Below, piece by piece: positions 62,373 to 64,000 of a stretch of 64,000 bases of DNA. The translations under genes were made by a program, and so were the position numbers. Numbering within the stretch: the stretch's first letter is position 1; each line of letters starts with the position of its first letter. The notes under the pieces were generated by a model. That model saw nothing but the letters and a program-made list of their open reading frames with translations. It made no database searches and had not been told where the DNA came from. This DNA comes from Fimenecus sp051881435 (GTDB lineage Bacteria; Bacillota; Clostridia; Oscillospirales; Acutalibacteraceae), in NCBI GenBank assembly GCA_051881435.1, contig JBJEPW010000001.1, forward strand, positions 1 through 64,000, given 5' to 3'.

Positions 62373-63167
62373 ATGCTTAAAGCAAAAAAGCTTTTTCTCT
62401 TAGATATGGACGGAACAATTTACGAGGGCGGAAGACTTTTCGAGGGTGTTAACGAGTTCTTATCACATATTGAGAAAACGGGCGGCAAATATATCTTTAT
62501 TACAAATAATTCCTCACGTTCTGTCAAGGATTATGTTATAAAGCTTTCAAATATGGGAATAAAGGTGACTGAGGATAATTTCTTCACCTCGTCGCAGGCT
62601 ACGGCGCTTTATCTTAACGAGCATTACAAAAACAAAAAGATATATTGTATGGGCACTCGCTCAATGATAGCCGAAATGGAAAAGTACGGCGTTAACATTG
62701 TAACAGAGCCCGATGAGGACACCGATTGTATTGCGGTGGGCTACGATACGGAGCTTACATATCAAAAGCTTTGGGATGTTTCTTACCTTTTGCAGACGAA
62801 AAAGGATATTCCCTATATCGCCACAAATCCCGACAGGGGTTGTCCCACAGAGTTCGGACTTGTGCCCGATTGCTTTGCAATATGCGAAGCCTTAAACTAT
62901 GCGGCAAAGCGCAGACCGCTTTATATAGGAAAGCCCGACGGCTTTATGATTGATTATTGCGTTGAGCGCTCTCCCTTTACAAAGGAGCAGACCGTGGTTA
63001 TAGGCGACAGGCTTTATACGGATATTGCCTCAGGGGTGAATGCAGGCGTTGATACAATTTGCGTTCTCAGCGGCGAAAGCACAGCAGAGGATATTGAGAA
63101 AAGCGATATAAAGCCCACATATGTTTTTAAGGATATTAAAGAGATTTTAAAGAATTTACAGGAGTAA
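62373..63167 (+). CDS. HAD-IIA phosphatase, NagD-like
   Basis: The 264-residue hydrolase has FLLDMDGTIYEGG with nucleophile D11 and acid D13, FITNNSSRS (motif II), and KPDGFMIDYC followed by VIGDRLYTDI (motifs III and IV). Members dephosphorylate nucleotide or sugar phosphates. It follows the flippase by four bases, but the family is widespread and a glycan role is uncertain. Confidence 0.9.
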   Translation: MLKAKKLFLLDMDGTIYEGGRLFEGVNEFLSHIEKTGGKYIFITNNSSRSVKDYVIKLSNMGIKVTEDNFFTSSQATALYLNEHYKNKKIYCMGTRSMIAEMEKYGVNIVTEPDEDTDCIAVGYDTELTYQKLWDVSYLLQTKKDIPYIATNPDRGCPTEFGLVPDCFAICEALNYAAKRRPLYIGKPDGFMIDYCVERSPFTKEQTVVIGDRLYTDIASGVNAGVDTICVLSGESTAEDIEKSDIKPTYVFKDIKEILKNLQE

Positions 63168-63173
63168 AAAGTT

Positions 63174-63728
63174 ATGGAGTATGATGCGTTTGACGCGGGA
63201 ATAGAGCTTGGGGGACTTAGAAATAGGGACGACATCAGGCTTCTTGTTTGTTATTTATTGAAAAGTGTTGATGCTCCCATGACAAGGCAGATGCTAAATG
63301 ACGCCATGCAGGAGGACGGACTTGCAAATTATTTTGAGGTCGGTCAGGCAATAGAGGAGCTCTTGAAAACAGGCAATATAACCGCAGATATTGCCGATGA
63401 TGAAGAGGTTTTGTCCGTAACGGACAAGGGCAGAGAGGCGGCGGAGCTTTTGCAGACGAGTCTGCCGAGAACCGTACGCGAAAAGGCGGTTAACTCGGCT
63501 ATCAGACTTACCACAAGAGCAAAAATTGAGCGTGAAAACCGAATTGAGGTAAAAAAAGAGGAAAACGGCGGGTATAATATCACCTTTACGCTTTTTGACC
63601 GTGATACAGAGCTTATGAAGCTTTCAATTTTTGTTGCGGACAGTCTTCAGCTTGAGCAGGTTAAGCAGAATTTTATTGATGACCCCGTTAAGGTATATTC
63701 AACCATTATTACCTCATTAACGGTATGA
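63174..63728 (+). CDS. DUF4364 family protein
   Basis: The 184-residue protein matches the DUF4364 family of Firmicutes. An N-terminal winged-helix-like part (about residues 1-75) with LVCYLLKSVDAPMTRQML suggests DNA binding. The rest is a beta-rich domain of unknown role. It overlaps the comF gene by ATGA, a common arrangement in Clostridia. Confidence 0.85.
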   Translation: MEYDAFDAGIELGGLRNRDDIRLLVCYLLKSVDAPMTRQMLNDAMQEDGLANYFEVGQAIEELLKTGNITADIADDEEVLSVTDKGREAAELLQTSLPRTVREKAVNSAIRLTTRAKIERENRIEVKKEENGGYNITFTLFDRDTELMKLSIFVADSLQLEQVKQNFIDDPVKVYSTIITSLTV

Positions 63729-64000
63729 TTGAAAAAATAAAGAACGACCTTTTGTGGCTTGCTCTTACAAATCATTGCCCCTATTGCGGCGAAATTTTAG
63801 GCAAGGATGAAAAATTGTGTAAGAATTGCCTTGAAAATCTGCCTGTAATAAAGGGCGATAGATGTTTTTACTGCGGCGCGGGAAAAGACAGGTGCACCTG
63901 CAAAAAGCGTAGGCTGAAATATGACGGCGTGATTGCGCCGTTTTATTATGAGGATGGTGTTTCCGAGTGCATACGCCGCCTGAAATTCAGAGGTAAAGAT
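63725..64000 (+). CDS. comF: ComF family protein, truncated by window end
   Basis: The first 92 codons are present and run off the window. The cysteines C18, C21, C32, C35, C47, C50, C57 and C59 form the zinc-finger region of ComF proteins. YYEDGVSECIRRLKFRGKD is the family block before the phosphoribosyltransferase domain. ComF helps move single-stranded DNA during transformation. Whether the organism is competent is not shown. Confidence 0.85.
   Translation, partial: MIEKIKNDLLWLALTNHCPYCGEILGKDEKLCKNCLENLPVIKGDRCFYCGAGKDRCTCKKRRLKYDGVIAPFYYEDGVSECIRRLKFRGKD

Overview
The window looks like a chromosomal segment of a low-GC Gram-positive anaerobe of the class Clostridia, plausibly an uncultured gut member of the Oscillospirales/Ruminococcaceae-like group. 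This is an inference from several features: a PolC-type replicative polymerase, the short HisG/HisZ pair, a DUF4364 protein, Shine-Dalgarno-led genes with frequent ATGA overlaps, and TTGACA/TATAAT promoters. Short intergenic palindromes of the kind seen in such genomes are also present. No rRNA, tRNA, CRISPR array, phage or transposase gene was seen.

Layout. Positions 1-1350 carry no credible gene. They hold several kinds of palindromic repeats, a MITE-like inverted repeat and three tandem copies of a 176-177 bp unit. A two-gene ABC-2 exporter follows on the minus strand (1540-3686). Next come an O-antigen-ligase-like membrane protein (3873-5303) and the rpsF-ssb-rpsR operon behind a leader that may be an S6:S18 autoregulatory RNA.

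Polysaccharide locus 1 (6653-29443, + strand, about 23 kb) starts behind a clear promoter with the initiating sugar-phosphate transferase. It contains an HpcH-type aldolase plus 2-hydroxyacid dehydrogenase pair and at least seven glycosyltransferases. It also has a TviB/TviC pair (UDP-GalNAcA-type precursor) split by a deacetylase/formyltransferase pair, three tandem 350-residue EpsG-like polymerases and a flippase. It ends with CapE/CapF/CapG homologues for UDP-N-acetyl-L-fucosamine. A flavin-type PNPOx protein ends the run. A minus-strand pair, an NahK-like hexosamine kinase and a cytoplasmic GH18 glycosidase, lies beyond it.

A housekeeping block follows on the + strand: pyrH-frr-uppS-cdsA-dxr-rseP-ispG-polC (32943-43006). 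Its polC has lost the inserted proofreading exonuclease domain. The histidine operon hisZGDCBAIE (43147-49284) comes next and lacks hisH and hisF. Then come an M20 peptidase, a small-RNA candidate with its own promoter and terminator, uxaC (minus) and a yebC-type regulator.

Polysaccharide locus 2 (53290-62368) has three GT4 enzymes, of which the first resembles WbuB/L-FucNAc transferases. It also has a LicD/TagD pair suggesting glycerol-phosphate decoration, a Wzy polymerase, a Wzz-like chain-length protein, a BY-kinase-like protein without a Walker A motif, and a second flippase. It lacks an initiating transferase and all nucleotide-sugar enzymes except TagD. The two loci may therefore be complementary parts of one surface-glycan system, although each has its own flippase and polymerase. 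uppS (undecaprenyl carrier), dxr and ispG (isoprenoid precursors) lie between them. The window closes with a NagD-like phosphatase, a DUF4364 regulator and the start of comF.
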